In this document: one piece after another, positions 21,645-33,345 of the stretch
Layout of the letters: every line of letters starts with the position of its first letter
How positions within the stretch are numbered: the stretch's first letter is position 1
Source: Crotalaria pallida
Lineage: Eukaryota > Streptophyta > Magnoliopsida > Fabales > Fabaceae
Reading direction: 5' to 3'
Assembly: GCA_037953625.1 (NCBI GenBank)
Contig: CM075655.1
Coordinates: 26,058,001-26,122,000 of the forward strand
Length of the DNA stretch: 64,000 nucleotides
Notes under the pieces: generated by a model
Seen by the model: only the letters and a program-made list of their open reading frames with translations
Told to the model about the DNA's origin: nothing
Databases searched by the model: none
Position numbers and translations under genes: made by a program

Positions 21645-22588
21645 ATGTATAATTATAGTTGTAATAGTGATTCAGATTATGATAGATTTATTCCATATTA
21701 TCCTTATTCTCCATACTATGTTGCACAAAATATAACTCCTAGGAAGGCCCAATGGGAAATAGATATAGAGATAATGAATCAACAGATTAATGATATGAAA
21801 AAGGAAAGATACTATTCTCAATTTTCTCATGTGGAGCCTCCTCCTCCTAGTAAAACCCCAATGGAAATAGCTCTAGAGAAATTTGCTCAAGCCGCTGAGG
21901 ATTATGCTAAAGATTGCAAAAATAATTTTGGATTCCCTTGTGTTGAGCCAATTCTTCCCCCTGTGGAGAAAGAGTCATGGGAAATTAACCAAGAGAAATT
22001 AGCTCAAAAAGTTAGTAGTAATGTTCAAGAAATTAATTTTATAGATGAAGAAAGCAGAAAAAGTTTTGAGAACATAGAAATAGCACTTGAGCAAATTTCA
22101 AAACATTTATCTGAGGAGTTACAAGCATTATCAACAATTTTTTACTCTCCTAAAAAAGAGGAGGATGTTGTGGTGATGGATGTGACCAATGATCAAATCC
22201 CTTTGGAGGAGCAAAAATCTGAAAAAGAAATTGTGCATGATAGGTTTGAAGAAGAGGATCGAAAAATAAAAATCGAATGTTTGAAAATTGTAGAATTGAA
22301 CCACCCTTGCATGAGGAATTTGTCGTTATAGAGAATTTAATTAAATCTAGTTCATGCTTGGGTGATTCAGAACTTTTCTATTATATTCAGCCTAAGTACT
22401 TTTATGAAAAATATCTAGAGCAATCTGAATCATTATTAGGCAATGGGAAGCATGAGAAAGTAATCTTCTTGACTAATGGAGTTAACAACTTCATGGTGGA
22501 TGATGGAAGAAAAGAAAATTTTGCTGAATCCCCAAGGGATGTGGGCATAACTCATTATTGTTGCATCACATGGGATTTGACCCATTGA
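21645..22588 (+). pseudogene. Element E gag-like ORF with a frameshift
   Basis: The ATG at 21645 (MYNYSCNSDSDYDRFIPYYP) opens a Tyr-rich N-terminus, then a charged, probably helical region with repeated units (KTPMEIALEKFAQAAEDYAK; KESWEINQEKLAQKVSSNVQ) and a C-terminal part. The first frame ends at 22331. The continuation (PPLHEEFVVIENLIKSSSCL ... CCITWDLTH) is in another frame from about 22290, so one indel near 22290-22310 separates them; the relative at 5539-6031 supports the joined order. No zinc knuckle, protease or polymerase motif. It probably encodes a particle or packaging protein of a non-autonomous element; I recognise no named family. Confidence 0.6.
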
Positions 22589-22677
22589 ATTTGGGATCGT
22601 GGTGGATTTTTTTTTAAGCAGTAGTGTAGGTTTCAATTCTTAGGTTGTTGTAAAAAAAATGGAGGTACAGACCTCGT

Positions 22678-22713
22678 GCGCCCCAGGCGCACGCGGTCAT
22701 GCGCCTCAGGCCC
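22678..22713. repeat. GC palindrome pair inside element E
   Basis: GCGCCCCAGGCGC at 22678 and GCGCCTCAGGCCC at 22701, 23 bp apart. It lies between the ORF and the AT-rich array, far from the LTR, and is matched by 6306-6339 in the older copy. Confidence 0.7.
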
Positions 22714-22796
22714 GCCGGGCTGTGGAAGCCCTGTTTGGGGGAATTTCACTCCTACTTGGGGTGCAAAAGTTCAATTTTGGGGTCAAATTCTGATTC

Positions 22797-23160
22797 TACC
22801 GTCTTATCTTTTAGGATTAGATTTATCTTTATATCTAGGAAGTTTTTTTTATATTATTTTTTAAGCAATAGATATTTTTTTTATTCTTATCTTTTAGGAT
22901 TAGATTAGTTTATATCTTTTTAGGCTTTTTATTCTTATCTTTTAGGATTAGATTAGTTTTATATCTTTTTAGGATTTTTATTCTTATATTTTAGGATTAG
23001 ATTAGTTTTATATCTTTTTAGGAATTTGTTTTATCTTTTTAGGATTAGATTTATCTTTTTAGGTTTATTTTTAGAATAGATTTTTTTTTATTTATTTTTG
23101 TTTTTTTTTCTATTTTTTAGGGATAGATTTTTTTTAGGATTAGATTTGTATTTTTAGGAT
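22797..23160 (+). repeat. AT-rich tandem array of TTTTAGGATTAGATT units
   Basis: Roughly nine imperfect units built from TTATCTTTTAGGATTAGATT and ATCTTTTTAGG, with the clearest period about 55-60 bp around 22880-23040. It lies in the 3' untranslated part of element E and is absent from the relative at 5537-7395, so it expanded separately. Confidence 0.8.
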
Positions 23161-23279
23161 TTGGACCCCATTAGCCCCAATTTTTTCAATATTGCACCCC
23201 AGGACCTGTACCTCCCCAAAAATATTGTCCAGCTTTCTTAGGTGGTTTTAATTTTTATTTTGTAGTGTAGGCTATATTA

Positions 23280-23325
23280 GTTTGCTTGAGGACAAGCCAA
23301 CATCTAAGTTTGGGGGAGTATATAC
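23280..23325 (+). other. Conserved CTTGAGGACAAGCC motif with an internal purine tract
   Basis: TTTGCTTGAGGACAAGCC followed 13 bases later by TTTGGGGGAG. The same block is at about 6717-6757. It resembles the purine tract before the 3' LTR (24541-24552) yet lies 1.2 kb inside, so it may be a central purine tract or a relic of a former element end. Confidence 0.55.
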
Positions 23326-24543
23326 GAAATAAAAAGTTTTCAGATCTGAATTTTTCTCTCATATTTTGGTATTGGTTTGTGTCCTTAGCAAGAGTAATTA
23401 ATTTTTCTAACCTTAGGACTTTTCCTCTTTTGATGCATGTACATACTTAGTTTAGGACTTAGACTCATTGACTTTTAACTCTATTTGATTGAACTGTAAA
23501 TACTATTGTGAACTAGTTATTTTGACAAATGCTTTCAGAACTTGTGATTAGTGAACAGACTTTAGCCAATGTGAGTTTTTGAGCCTTATATTGAAGGGTA
23601 TGAATTTTATTGAAATATTCTGATATTGAGACCCCTATTCTTTCATGAGTGTGTTCACTTTGATATTGTTGTTCTAGAACTTGACCTGTGACCATTTCAA
23701 GATTGATTTTTGTTTGCATGCATGAAGATAATTAAGGCACTTACGATGTGTTTTTGAGGCCTTCAGATGTTTTGCATTGATACCTTTTCCCTTAGTTGCC
23801 CACTATGAGCCTAATGGTATTATATGATTTTTCTTTGGTACCCTGCATTAATTGCATAATTCTTTGAGAGTACCTTAGGAATTTTGGATGAGCAATTAAG
23901 TGGAATGTGATGCAAAAGAAAAAAAAGTGAAAAGTGTTATGTGCCTACTCCTCTTCCAATGAAAAAAAAAGTGATGTAAAAATCAAATAAAAGTGAAAAG
24001 GAAGAGAGTAGAGGAATTGAAAATTGAAAAGTGAGAAGAATAATAAAGTTGTGAATTGAGTTGTGATTCATTGTGATATACTTAGTGCTCATTCATGATT
24101 CTAGGGGAATTTTGCTTGGCATTTTTAGCCCTTAGTTTTATCCCTTCTTTCTTATATCCCACCTAACACTTTAGCATGGCCCCATTACAACCAAAAATAA
24201 GACCTTTTGATTTGTGCATGCATTCAATAATTTCAGTGGCGATTTTGGTCTATCGTCAAGCCTATGGTAACACATTATCATTATTGAACTTGAGTGAATT
24301 GAAAATATGACCCTGATACACTTTTGAGAGATACACTGGAGAGGTTGAGAGTGTTCACTAGCCTTGAGTTCTTATTGAGTTTGTTACTCTAACTAGTTTG
24401 TGATTGTGTAAATAGTTTGTGATAATATGTGTTGGAGTCATGAGTCGTAGTCTTAGATGAGGTGTGTTCACATTGATTTAGGGAGTTTGTCTTTTGTTTA
24501 GAATTTTATTTTACTTTTGCCTGGGACATGCAAAATGCTAAGT

Positions 24544-24552
24544 TTGGGGGAG
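24544..24552 (+). other. Polypurine tract of element E
   Basis: TTGGGGGAG immediately before the 3' LTR start at 24553. Confidence 0.75.
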
Positions 24553-25976
24553 TGATTTAGGTCCAATATACATAGATTTGAGCATTATTTGGACTCCCTT
24601 TTACTATGTATTTAGCTTTGTTCTCCAGCAAATTTAGGAATTTTTAGTAGATTTTAATTATTTTTAGTAGTTTAGGGTCCTTTGAACGTTTTGATCCGTT
24701 TCTTAGTGTTTAAGGTACTTTTTGGAGCTCAAATGGATAAAATATTTATGGACCTGAAAAGAGGACGAAAAGATCTTGCAAATGGAAAAAGAACAGAGCA
24801 AAACGGAGCTGGAGTAGGTCCCACGCGCCTGGGGCGCGAGACCGTGGCGCCTGAGGCGCGCCTGTATGGAAAAGAAGCTGTCATCAGACCTGCGCGCCTG
24901 AGGCGCGTGGTCGCGTGCGCCTGGGGCGCGCGTACCTGCTGGAGGCCCAATTTGACCAGATTCTGAATAAAGTAGAAGAAGAGAAATCTAATTTGGCTTC
25001 ATATCTTAGATTTGGTCAGAAATTAGAAGATAAACATGTACCTTATCTACTAGATTTAATTAAGATTTATTTTAGGATTTGTTTTACTCTTTAAATAGAG
25101 GATTTGTAAATAGTTTTCAGTAGGTTTTGAGATCATAGAATTCAATTAGGATTAGAGAGAGAGGTTAGTAACATCTATTGAGAGCAAGGAGGCAAAACAC
25201 AAGGATTGGAGATCATCACTACAAGAGAGATCTGCGTGAGGATTGAAGGTCTCTTGGAGAGTTAATCTGTATTGTCTATGATATGAGATTTTCTCTTTGC
25301 TTCTGTTTTCTTTATTTTTATATGTGTAACTAAAACCTCTTGTTAGGAAAATGGTGTAAATTGTATGGTGTAACTTATTTTAATTTATGATTTAGAGTTT
25401 TCCTGTTTTTAATTCATGCGTTAATTGTGTTTTTATTGCATACGTAAACCTGATCAATTTATGTTTTGGATTTCTTAATTCGTAACGAGAGTTAGGATTT
25501 TGAATAGACCATGCAATTAACGGTATAATCAGTTTAGTTATAGAGATATGATTGAATGATTATTGACTTGGTAATTCCCTTGTGCTGAATTTGTTATTTT
25601 CTAATATTGTAATTTGTTGAGAGATCAAGGATTAAGTATTTAGAGAATAAGGGTAATGTTAGAGAGATCTAACTATTGCTATTTGAGAGGAATTGTCCAT
25701 GAATTAAAAGAAAATCTAATTCATAGTTAAATAAGTGAATCATACAACGAAACCAAGTTCCTAACCTTTTTCTATTGCTTTCTAACCATCTTATCTCCTC
25801 AATCTTCTTATTTTATTATTATTCTCCTTCTCCTTCTAAAATTCAATAACAAGTTGCATTAATAATTACGAATTGGTGAAAAGTTATTAGAAACAATTTG
25901 CAATCCCCGAGTGGAACGATACTCACTTACTATCTGTATTACTTGTCGACCTAGTACTCTTGCTAGACAATCAACA
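24553..25976 (+). mobile_element. 3' LTR of element E
   Basis: 1424 bp from TGATTTAGG to CAATCAACA. Palindrome pairs at 24825-24929 and a TATA-like box at 25090-25097. Confidence 0.88.
24825..24929. repeat. Two GCGCCTGRGGCGC palindrome pairs (3' LTR of E)
   Basis: Starts at 24825/24847 and 24894/24917, i.e. 22 and 23 bp apart, with 69 bp between pairs. The 13-bp sites are palindromic apart from the centre. They lie about 160 bp upstream of the TATA-like box. Confidence 0.92.
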
Positions 25977-26419
25977 AAGCCATCCATCATCTGATTCGCA
26001 TTATCCACCGGACCCTCAACCTCGATCGGATCCTCCTCCTCCTCTTCCTCATCCTTTTGTGCCGGATCATCAGGCACGTATATCGGTGTTCGGGATCGAA
26101 CTCGAGGGAAAGGGCTAGGATGAGCAGGAACCTCTAAAATGATTCTTTCTGAGGAGAGTGCTGGGCTCGGTGGGATAGTGCGTCTCGGAAAACGTCTTGG
26201 TGGTGGTGGACGGGTTCCATTTCGCATAACAAAATTTGGCGGAATATGCATGATGTAAACCATCGGGATTCTCGATCTAAGCGGACGCATACGGGAATAT
26301 GGGTTAGGATGGCGAAAGGTGACTTCCACATCCCCCTCATAAGTAGCCGTATGGTCCTCAAAATTCCACTCCCCATTAGGGAGCAGCCTCATCTCCACGC
26401 AGAACATGTTTCTCGCCAT
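25977..26419 (-). pseudogene. LTR-embedded sense ORF, third copy, cut by element E
   Basis: ATG at 26419, then MARNMFCVEMRLLPNGEWNF and ATYEGDVEVTFRHPNPYSRM, the proline/arginine and acidic segments, and DNANQMMDGFV. The insertion of E replaces the last residues; the frame runs into the E LTR to 25859. No internal stop in the remaining part, unlike the two other copies in element B. Confidence 0.65.
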
Positions 26420-28788
26420 CACCTACACAAGGGACTGGGAGTGAGTCATAGCTAAAAGCAATAACAAATGAGCGTAACAGTGGCTAGAAATAACAAGCAC
26501 AAATTATCAAATAGCAATAATAAATGCAAGTACATATGCTCAAACTGTATTTTATAATATCTCAATTAGTGTCGTGATGCATGCCTACTCCTCATTCATG
26601 CTGTGCGGTTTGGCATCCGAGTATCTCATGCTCAGGATATTCTCAATCCTATGTTTCATCAAACTGGAGCGATTCATATTCAAGCGTCACGATCGATTGG
26701 GAAATCGGTCTTCCTAGCATCCTTGTGCTAGGGATATTCTGATTTAACCTATACCGATGTTCCGAATCTAGATCGGAGCAACTCCATCTCCATGCATGAT
26801 AATGCCACACAAACTTCTCGTCTTCTTTCTTTTTATTATTTAATCACATCCTTGAACATCATGTCTCCAATATAGAGACCCAAAGTTCATAATCCTTCTC
26901 AATCTCAATTCTATCTTTTCTTTTAGCATTAACTGGTGCTAGTGTTTTCTGAAAATTCCATCAGCGGCCTAGCCACTTTATGATGGTTTTATATAATAGG
27001 AGTTAATCATTTTGTTATTAGTTAATGCAACGACCCCATATAGGACTCCCAAAATATCAACCAAGTGGTAAAGACTTCCACTGGGACGTGGGAAAAATAA
27101 TCAACCAAATGGGTGTACGCACTTCCATTGGGACATCCTGTCCGAATATATCAACCACTGAATAAAATTCCAGTAGGACTCATCCAGGATTAAAAATCCA
27201 CCAATGGGAATCGAATAAACTTATACATTTATCCATTGGGACTCCTGTCCGAATATATCAACCACTGGATGAAATTCCAATAGGACTCTTTCAGGATAAT
27301 AATCGACCAATGGAATTAGGTTTTTAGGCATAAAGAGAAATAATTAGAATTTAGTAATATAGGAGATTAGACGAGTTAATCTTTAATGAAATTATAGAAA
27401 AGTAAAGGTTTTCTGGAAAATTCTTTGAATTACTCGAGTAGTTCTTGGCTACTCGAGTGTTCATATGAAAATACTCGAGTCCTTAAGAAATACTCGAGTG
27501 TTCTTCCACTTTTCCAGAATAGTCGAGTCCTCCTTAATTTACTCGAGTGTTTTTACTGCAACAGCACCAGTTTCTGCACCTTTCAATGTCAATTCGAATT
27601 CTTTGCATTGTATTTCCATTCTTATGCAAAACAAAGGCATAAACACATATAATGAACATGTTAGAACACATAAACAAGTACATAATAACATAAATAAACA
27701 TCAAATCACAGAATCAATATAAACTTGGAAAATAACCATTTCGAAATATGATATTAATTTCCACTAGATTTTAACTTCGAAAATTAATCCAGTTAGCATT
27801 ATTAGGTCCATTTAAACTTGTTTGGATCAGAAAACCTTAGGTTTATGACCTCCAAGTCATATCCCCAATTCCAACTTCATCCCTTGATGAACCTTGTGAC
27901 GTTCCTACATTTCTAGCTTGAGATTACTCATTCTAGCAATTAGATAACTCCTCCCTTACCTCAGAGAAGCTAAACAACAAATTTAACAACAAGGAAATTG
28001 GCTGGATCAAAACTTCTAATTCTGGGCTTGTGAAAAAGGGGTTGAACAGGCTGACTTTGGCCACAGATTCCACCATGGATTTGGCATGAAAAAGAGTGAA
28101 ACAAGTTAGTTTAACAAACTAGGATATACTAACTCCAATCAGGAACAAGTTTGACACAAAAAGGGTCCCTGAAATTACCAAACGAATTCAATGAAGATGA
28201 ATACTTGATGCTGAAAACTACTCTGTTTTCACAGCTTTGAACTTAAAACATTGATGATATAGAACTCGAAATACAGGGGCTTATTTGATGTGATTCTTGG
28301 TTCTAATTCAAAATTGGAACTAGAACTTTGATTTGTCTTTTGGTTTCGAAGGATTTGATTGAGAAACGAAGGAGAAATCAGAGATCAAAGTGTGCTCTGA
28401 AAAACTGAAAGTTTGAAACTGAAATTCGGGTTTTGGATGATTAAAGGTGTTGGATACTTCAACTAAGCACTTATTTATAGCCTAGGAATGCTTCAAATTG
28501 AAGTAAAGTCCCGCTCTTTGCTTGACGACTCGAGAAACTGCGTTTTGGTGCGAAAATTAAATGAAAACCGACTTATACACTTTCAGGTCTGCATAATATA
28601 CTCGAGTGTTTTCAAAAATACTCGAGTGTTTATTTAAAAATTCAAATTTCCAAACAGCTACTTAAAATACTCAAGTCTTTCCTAAAGTACTCGAGTAGTT
28701 TTGCCAAAATAAGGAAAATTAACTATTTTAATTATACTAATATTGATAAAATACTTTTATTTCATATATTAAAATATAGGACCTTACA
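25977..28788 (-). mobile_element. Right LTR of element B, second part
   Basis: Resumes the B LTR immediately after element E, beginning with AAGCC and running to GGACCTTACA. It contains the imperfect repeats, both ACTCGAGT arrays and the TATA box (28470-28480). It is followed by CCCTT (28789-28793), matching the left end of B. Confidence 0.9.
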
Positions 28789-28793
28789 CCCTT

Positions 28794-30644
28794 CAACTGA
28801 TCCAGCAAATCATCAATGCGAGGGAGTGGGTACTTGTTCTTCACTGTCACTGCATTCAACCGTCTGTAATCAGTGCACATCCGAACACTACCGTGCTTCT
28901 TCTTGACGAATAGGATCAGTGCTCCCCAAGGAGATACACTAGGCCTGATCAACTCTTTAGTTAATAACTCCTCCAACTGTTTCTTCAACTCTTCTAACTC
29001 AGGAGGTGTCATTCGGTACGGTTCTATGGAAATGGGACCTGTACCGGGAATAAGATCGATGCCAAACTCTACTTCCCTGTTTGGCGGCAATCCAGTCTTA
29101 TCTGCATGAAAGACTTCTGGGAACTCACAGACCACTGGAATTTGTCTCACATCTGACACTTGTTCAACTTCCATGGCAGTTAAGGAAGAATCATTGAAGA
29201 TAACAGCTTTCTGATGACAGTCAATCAAGACATGGTGGTGAGACATCTAATCCATTCCAAGAATGATGTCTAACCGAGTCAACGACAAACAAATTAGATT
29301 CACCTTGAATTCTCAATTCAACACTCGAAGAGAACAATTTAGACACATTTGCGATGTGATTACGGAAGAATTAGTAGGGGTTGACATTGAAAGTTTATAA
29401 GGCATTTCAACACAAAATAGTCCTAGCCTCTACATGCAATCAACAAAAATAAATGAATGTGTAGCACCATAGTCAAACAGTACTACACAAGAAATATCAT
29501 TAACATAACATGTACCTCGGATGAGCTCATCAGTTTCTGTCACCTCTTCACCATCTATGGTATATACTTTGCCCTTCTGAAGTGGCTGACTTCCTCCTGC
29601 CTTCTGCACCTTGGCTACATTAACTTCTTTCTTTAGTGTGCATTTGGGACAATTAGCAACAAAGTGTCCCGGTTGACCACAGTGAAAACAAAGCCCTTCT
29701 CTATTGAGTGGATCCAGATTCCAACATACCCTTCTATGTCACCTCCCACAATGATGACAAGTTGGAATAGGATCAAAAGCAATCGTCATTTGGCCCGTTC
29801 CCCTTGGAGCTGCAGCTTTATCATTAGAATAAGGGCCTGATCTCTGCATTGGACCTTTGCCTCTGATGGGTCCCACTGACTTCTGGGCTGCTTTGTTTCG
29901 ATCCACATCCGCCTTCTGTTTGAGTTCCTTCTCATAAGTGCTTGTCATATTCACAAGCTGAGAGAGGTCTGCAATGTTTTGATATTCAAAGGCAAGTCGA
30001 ATATCTTCTCGGAGGCCGGACTCAAACTTAACACACTTGGCGCTGTCCTCCGCATCCTTTTAACTTCTGGAGTAACGAATCAAATCTTTGAATTGCGCCG
30101 AATATTTGCCAACACTCAAACTCCCCTGCTCCAGCTTAAGGAACAACAACTCCTTCTCCCTTCTCACGTCTTCTGGGAAATAATTCCCAAGGAAGCGGAT
30201 CTTGAATATATTCTAGGTAATCGCCTGGTCGGCCGCCTCTAAATCCCTTCTTTGTTGCTCCCACCAATGTTCAGCTTCGCCAGTCAAGATGTATTCAGCT
30301 AACCGAACCCTCTAATCAGAAGGTGGTTGCAAAGAACGGAGAATCTTTTCTACTTCTTGGAGCCATCTCTGATCTTCATCGGGATTGAAGCCTCCTTCGA
30401 ACCTTGGCGGCACGCTCTTCCTGAATCGGGCCATCCAGTCAATCTCGACCGGAGTCGTTGGTGGAGGATTTAGGGCTGCTGCGACTGCTGCTATGTTCTG
30501 TGCCTGATTCTGTTGCATCTGTGCAAGATTCTCATCCTGATTCTGCTGCACTTGGGCCTGGTTCTGCTGCATCTGGACTAGAGTTTCCAAGTAGCAGCAA
30601 TTCGATCGTTTTCGGCACGTCTCCCAGCCATACTGTTTAGTCAT
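28794..30644 (-). pseudogene. Element A gag, protease and first half of reverse transcriptase
   Basis: From right to left: a Gln/Asn-rich N-terminus (QMQQNQAQVQQNQ), gag core (FEGGFNPDEDQRWLQEVEKI; ILTGEAEHWWEQQRRD; FLGNYFPEDVRREKE), zinc knuckles (CHHCGR-stop-HRRVCWN, then CFHCGQPGHFVANC), protease with FDYGATHSFI where D-S/T-G is expected, partner IILGMD-stop, and RT fingers (TGLPPNREVEFGIDL, SVSPWGALILFVKKKHGSV, YPLPRIDDLLDQLKG). Stops occur after QPPSD, QAIT, YSRS, CHHCGR, VDCM, RVLN and LGMD. The Tyr in the protease box and the stops make it non-functional. The frame ends at the CCCTT junction with element B. Confidence 0.85.
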
Positions 30645-30793
30645 GGAGGGACGGTCAGTTAAAGATCGAATAAGTAAATAGTTGCAAGCACATCCTACTA
30701 ATTAACTTAGACACTTAACTATACCTATCGGTTACTCGCTTGGTGAGTAACCACTAGAGTAGTGAGTCCACACTCCAAAGGCCGAGAGAAACT

Positions 30794-30805
30794 GTTCTGA
30801 TACCA
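30794..30805 (-). other. Primer binding site of element A (tRNA-Met type)
   Basis: GTTCTGATACCA on plus is TGGTATCAGAAC on minus, close to TGGTATCAGAGC, four bases from the LTR start at 30810. Confidence 0.75.
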
Positions 30806-30809
30806 TAAT

Positions 30810-31416
30810 TGTAACACCCTATTTATAATTACCCCATAAGAAAAATAGTGAACTAAAAATTTCGTTTTTATAAACTCATTAACTTATAAAAATCACTGTC
30901 AAATCAGACAGAGTTTTTTTTTTGTTTTATGGACATTCCAAAAATTAAGTTTTCCTGTAACCTGTGTAAATCAAAATATTCATTTCATCCAGCAGCCAAC
31001 AGGGCTATGCATAAACATTGTGCATCAACATGCAATCACATCAGAGTTTTTTTGTCGCATCAGAAAATCATAAAGTAACTACAAATTTTGGATTTGATTA
31101 GAGTTCCCAAATATATACTTCCTAATCCATAGGCAGTGGTCCTAGACCAACCCAAACTAAACATGTACAACATCTACAGGAATCAAAAGAACTACATCAC
31201 AACATTCAAAAGGATCCAGAACTAGACACAAACCTTAACTAATAACTTACTCTCCCTGTGAGTGAGAGCACTCCTGCTCGGTCGGGGGTTGTGCAATCTC
31301 AATCTCAGTACCTGTGTAAAAATAGTAAGGAGGTGAGCATTACACATGAAGTAGATAGGCAGTTTCTAACTAGACATAATAACATACTAAGTCAAACACA
31401 TTAAACATACAGTACA
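30810..31416 (-). mobile_element. 5' LTR of element A, partial
   Basis: Starts TGTAACACCC and runs 607 bp until element C begins at 31417. It represents the U5 end on the minus strand, which is the part missing from the other LTR at 7396-8279, so the two pieces do not overlap and cannot be used for dating. Confidence 0.65.
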
Positions 31417-31765
31417 TGTAACAGCCCGATTTTCATAAACCCAAAATGAATAACTTTTACTTATTAAAGTTACCAAAAAATGAGGCCAATTTTTTTTTTA
31501 AAACATTTGAAGTGTCCATGATACGAGTGTCCTCCTTTTCTGAAAATCGAGTTGTTACTAAAATCGTTCATCTACATAAAGTGGCTTGATTCAAAAGCAT
31601 AATAGCATTTTCCCAAAAGGTTACATTGTTTGTTCTTTCAAAATAGAGCATTCCATGCTACAGAATTAAAACTTGGCTTAGTTACATAATTGGCACATTG
31701 CTTGGTAATCCTTGACTCAAAACACAATTTACAAACTTAAACTAAATTTGCTACTTTTGCTTCCG

Positions 31766-31930
31766 CTACGCTACTCTGATGAAGACAACCGGATGAAGCC
31801 TCCTGTTCTTATTGCGCCTTTCCTTCATCCCCGAAGATGTAGCCATTTCTGTCCTTACCATCTTGTCGTTGATAAGATCCAGCTCCACTCCGTCTTGAAT
31901 GATGATCTCCACGGGTTGCTCCGTCTGTCC
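31766..31930 (-). other. Short LTR-embedded ORF of the C family
   Basis: Minus-strand reading gives TEQPVEIIIQDGVELDLI, then VRTEMATSSGMKERRNKNRR, LHPVV and a stop at 31766. The same frame is open at 38713-38880, and a diverged copy at 54479-54645 reads TEHRMEIITLDELELEFN, TEVASSSGVKKGRKKK, LHPVV. Keeping the frame and the TE-ASSSG-K-R-K-LHPVV pattern despite divergence hints at coding constraint. It is only about 55 codons with no clear ATG context, so it may be an exon. Confidence 0.4.
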
Positions 31931-33039
31931 GTTGAGATATCAGCAGCACCGATATGCTAACGAACAGGAGAGAGTAAGCGATCCGGACGGCGTAGCGTCG
32001 ACGGTGTGGAATTACGGTAGGCAAAATAATAGGATACACAGCAAACAACACACAACATGCACACACAAGATAACAAGCAAACATATTACCATCATTATCC
32101 GCAATCTACGTTCATTCCATCTTATCATCATTCCCTTAACACTTCTCCACTCTTGTTTCTATTCCCTTTCACAGAACTCCATATCCTTCCCACATTTCCA
32201 TTCTCATTCTCCATCTCATTCTTTTACACTTCTCAGACTCTTATTCTCAAAATTATGATTCTTTTCTTATAATGTCTTATTAAAATTATAACCGTCGATG
32301 ATCAGGGGATTTCAGGGATCATCGAGGTATGCGTTTCTTTCGCAGTTAGCACTCACATCTCAAGACTACATCTCCTCGGCCATCCATCCACCTAGGCGGA
32401 AGCAAACAGGAGTACAGGACCTTTACCATGCGGGCACGACAGCTGTCACAACACAAATGGTCCCAAACCAGGAGGCTCAGCCTCAATATCAATTCACATA
32501 ATAACATGGCACACTGCCTCGCAGTGGCAAACAAGATGCCCCACTCCAGTCCCTCTCACTGTTCTCGATTTGCAATCTAGGTGGCGACAGTATGTTTCTA
32601 GTGGGCCCGCAGAACTTGCCACGGCATTAGACCCAGTCCCCACCACGTTAGTGCGCCACTTGTGGAGTTCGTTCTGCCTAGAAACATACTCTATACTTCT
32701 TGACGTTTCACTATCATCGTCCTCCCCTAATGCAATCTCGTCCTAAGTATCCACAGATACTTATCGTTTCTTCCTCTCCACTACTTCGCACTCTCATACC
32801 TCACCGCGTATGTCTTTTAAAGTCTTTTAATCTTTTTAATTAACCTAAGGTCGGCCCGTCCTTCGTGCAACCCTTCAACGAGTCCCGACCACTAACTTTA
32901 TGCAAACTTTCTCTCGTCATAGCACAGAGCTGGGATAACATCACAATTTCCAATCTCATTTCTCAAGCTTTCTCAGCATACTCCATTTCTTACAATCATC
33001 TCATTTCAACATCCTTCCACCATCACATTCCGAATCTCT

Positions 33040-33345
33040 TCTCAAAATAATCTTTTCGCAAATTTCTCCAATGCCATCTTATAAACTTTCACAAGACCTT
33101 ATTTCATAAACATTTTCACAACTGCTCAAAATCACTTTTTAAAGATCTTCTCAAATCTCTTTTCACAGCCTTCCACAAATTTTCCTTTCAAAACTTTTCT
33201 GAAAATACTTCTCCATAAGATCTCTTTTCCAAAATCTTTTCAAAAGATCTTTTCAAGGATCTTTTCAAAAACTGCTTTTCAAAAGCCTTTTTCAAAAACC
33301 ATTTTATAAAGACCTTTTTCAAAAATAGTATAATTGTTGAGCGCT
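33040..33345. repeat. Short imperfect TTTTCAAAAATCTTTTC repeats in the C LTR
   Basis: Low-complexity array of roughly 22-30-nt units built from TTTTCAAAA, TCTTTTC and CACAAAC. The homologous arrays at about 55690-56320 and 61660-61990 differ in length (about 630 and 330 bp), so it expands and contracts. Confidence 0.75.

Larger units (their letters stand above)
20128..25976 (+). mobile_element. Element E: non-autonomous LTR retrotransposon
   Basis: 5.85 kb with LTRs at 20128-21555 and 24553-25976, a tRNA-Asp primer site (21562-21579), a single gag-like ORF and a purine tract (24544-24552). No protease, RT, RNase H or integrase is visible, so movement must have depended on a partner element. 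It inserted into the right LTR of B; flanking 5-mers are ATGTC (20123-20127) and AAGCC (25977-25981), where the uninterrupted LTR has AAGTC, so each copy carries one change. Confidence 0.88.
10869..28788 (-). mobile_element. Element B: Ty3/gypsy chromovirus with 3.2-kb LTRs, interrupted by element E
   Basis: Left LTR 10869-14082, interior 14083-18583 (4.5 kb), and right LTR from 18584 to 28788 with a partial duplication and element E inside. Gag-pol reads on the minus strand. The perfect CCCTT target duplication proves that both outer ends belong to one insertion. The two LTRs look very similar over their first kilobase, yet the coding region has at least four stops and two frameshifts, so the element may have moved in trans or decayed recently. 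Confidence 0.9.
7396..31416 (-). mobile_element. Element A: Tekay/Del-like Ty3/gypsy chromovirus, split by element B
   Basis: Order on the minus strand: partial 5' LTR (31416-30810), tRNA-Met primer site (30805-30794), gag, protease, reverse transcriptase, then an 18-kb interruption by element B, then the rest of RT, RNase H, integrase with a chromodomain-like tail, purine tract and partial 3' LTR. The break falls inside RT between DDLLDQLKG and FSKIDLRSGYHQIRI and is flanked by CCCTT on both sides. Many in-frame stops and frameshifts show an old, inactive copy. Confidence 0.85.

Noticed and set aside
31417..31930. Minus-strand 91-codon frame with MFACYLV start and hydrophobic N-terminus in the C LTR
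   Set aside because: The neighbouring frame ending LHPVV is the one kept in the diverged copy at 54479-54645; the hydrophobic frame is not.
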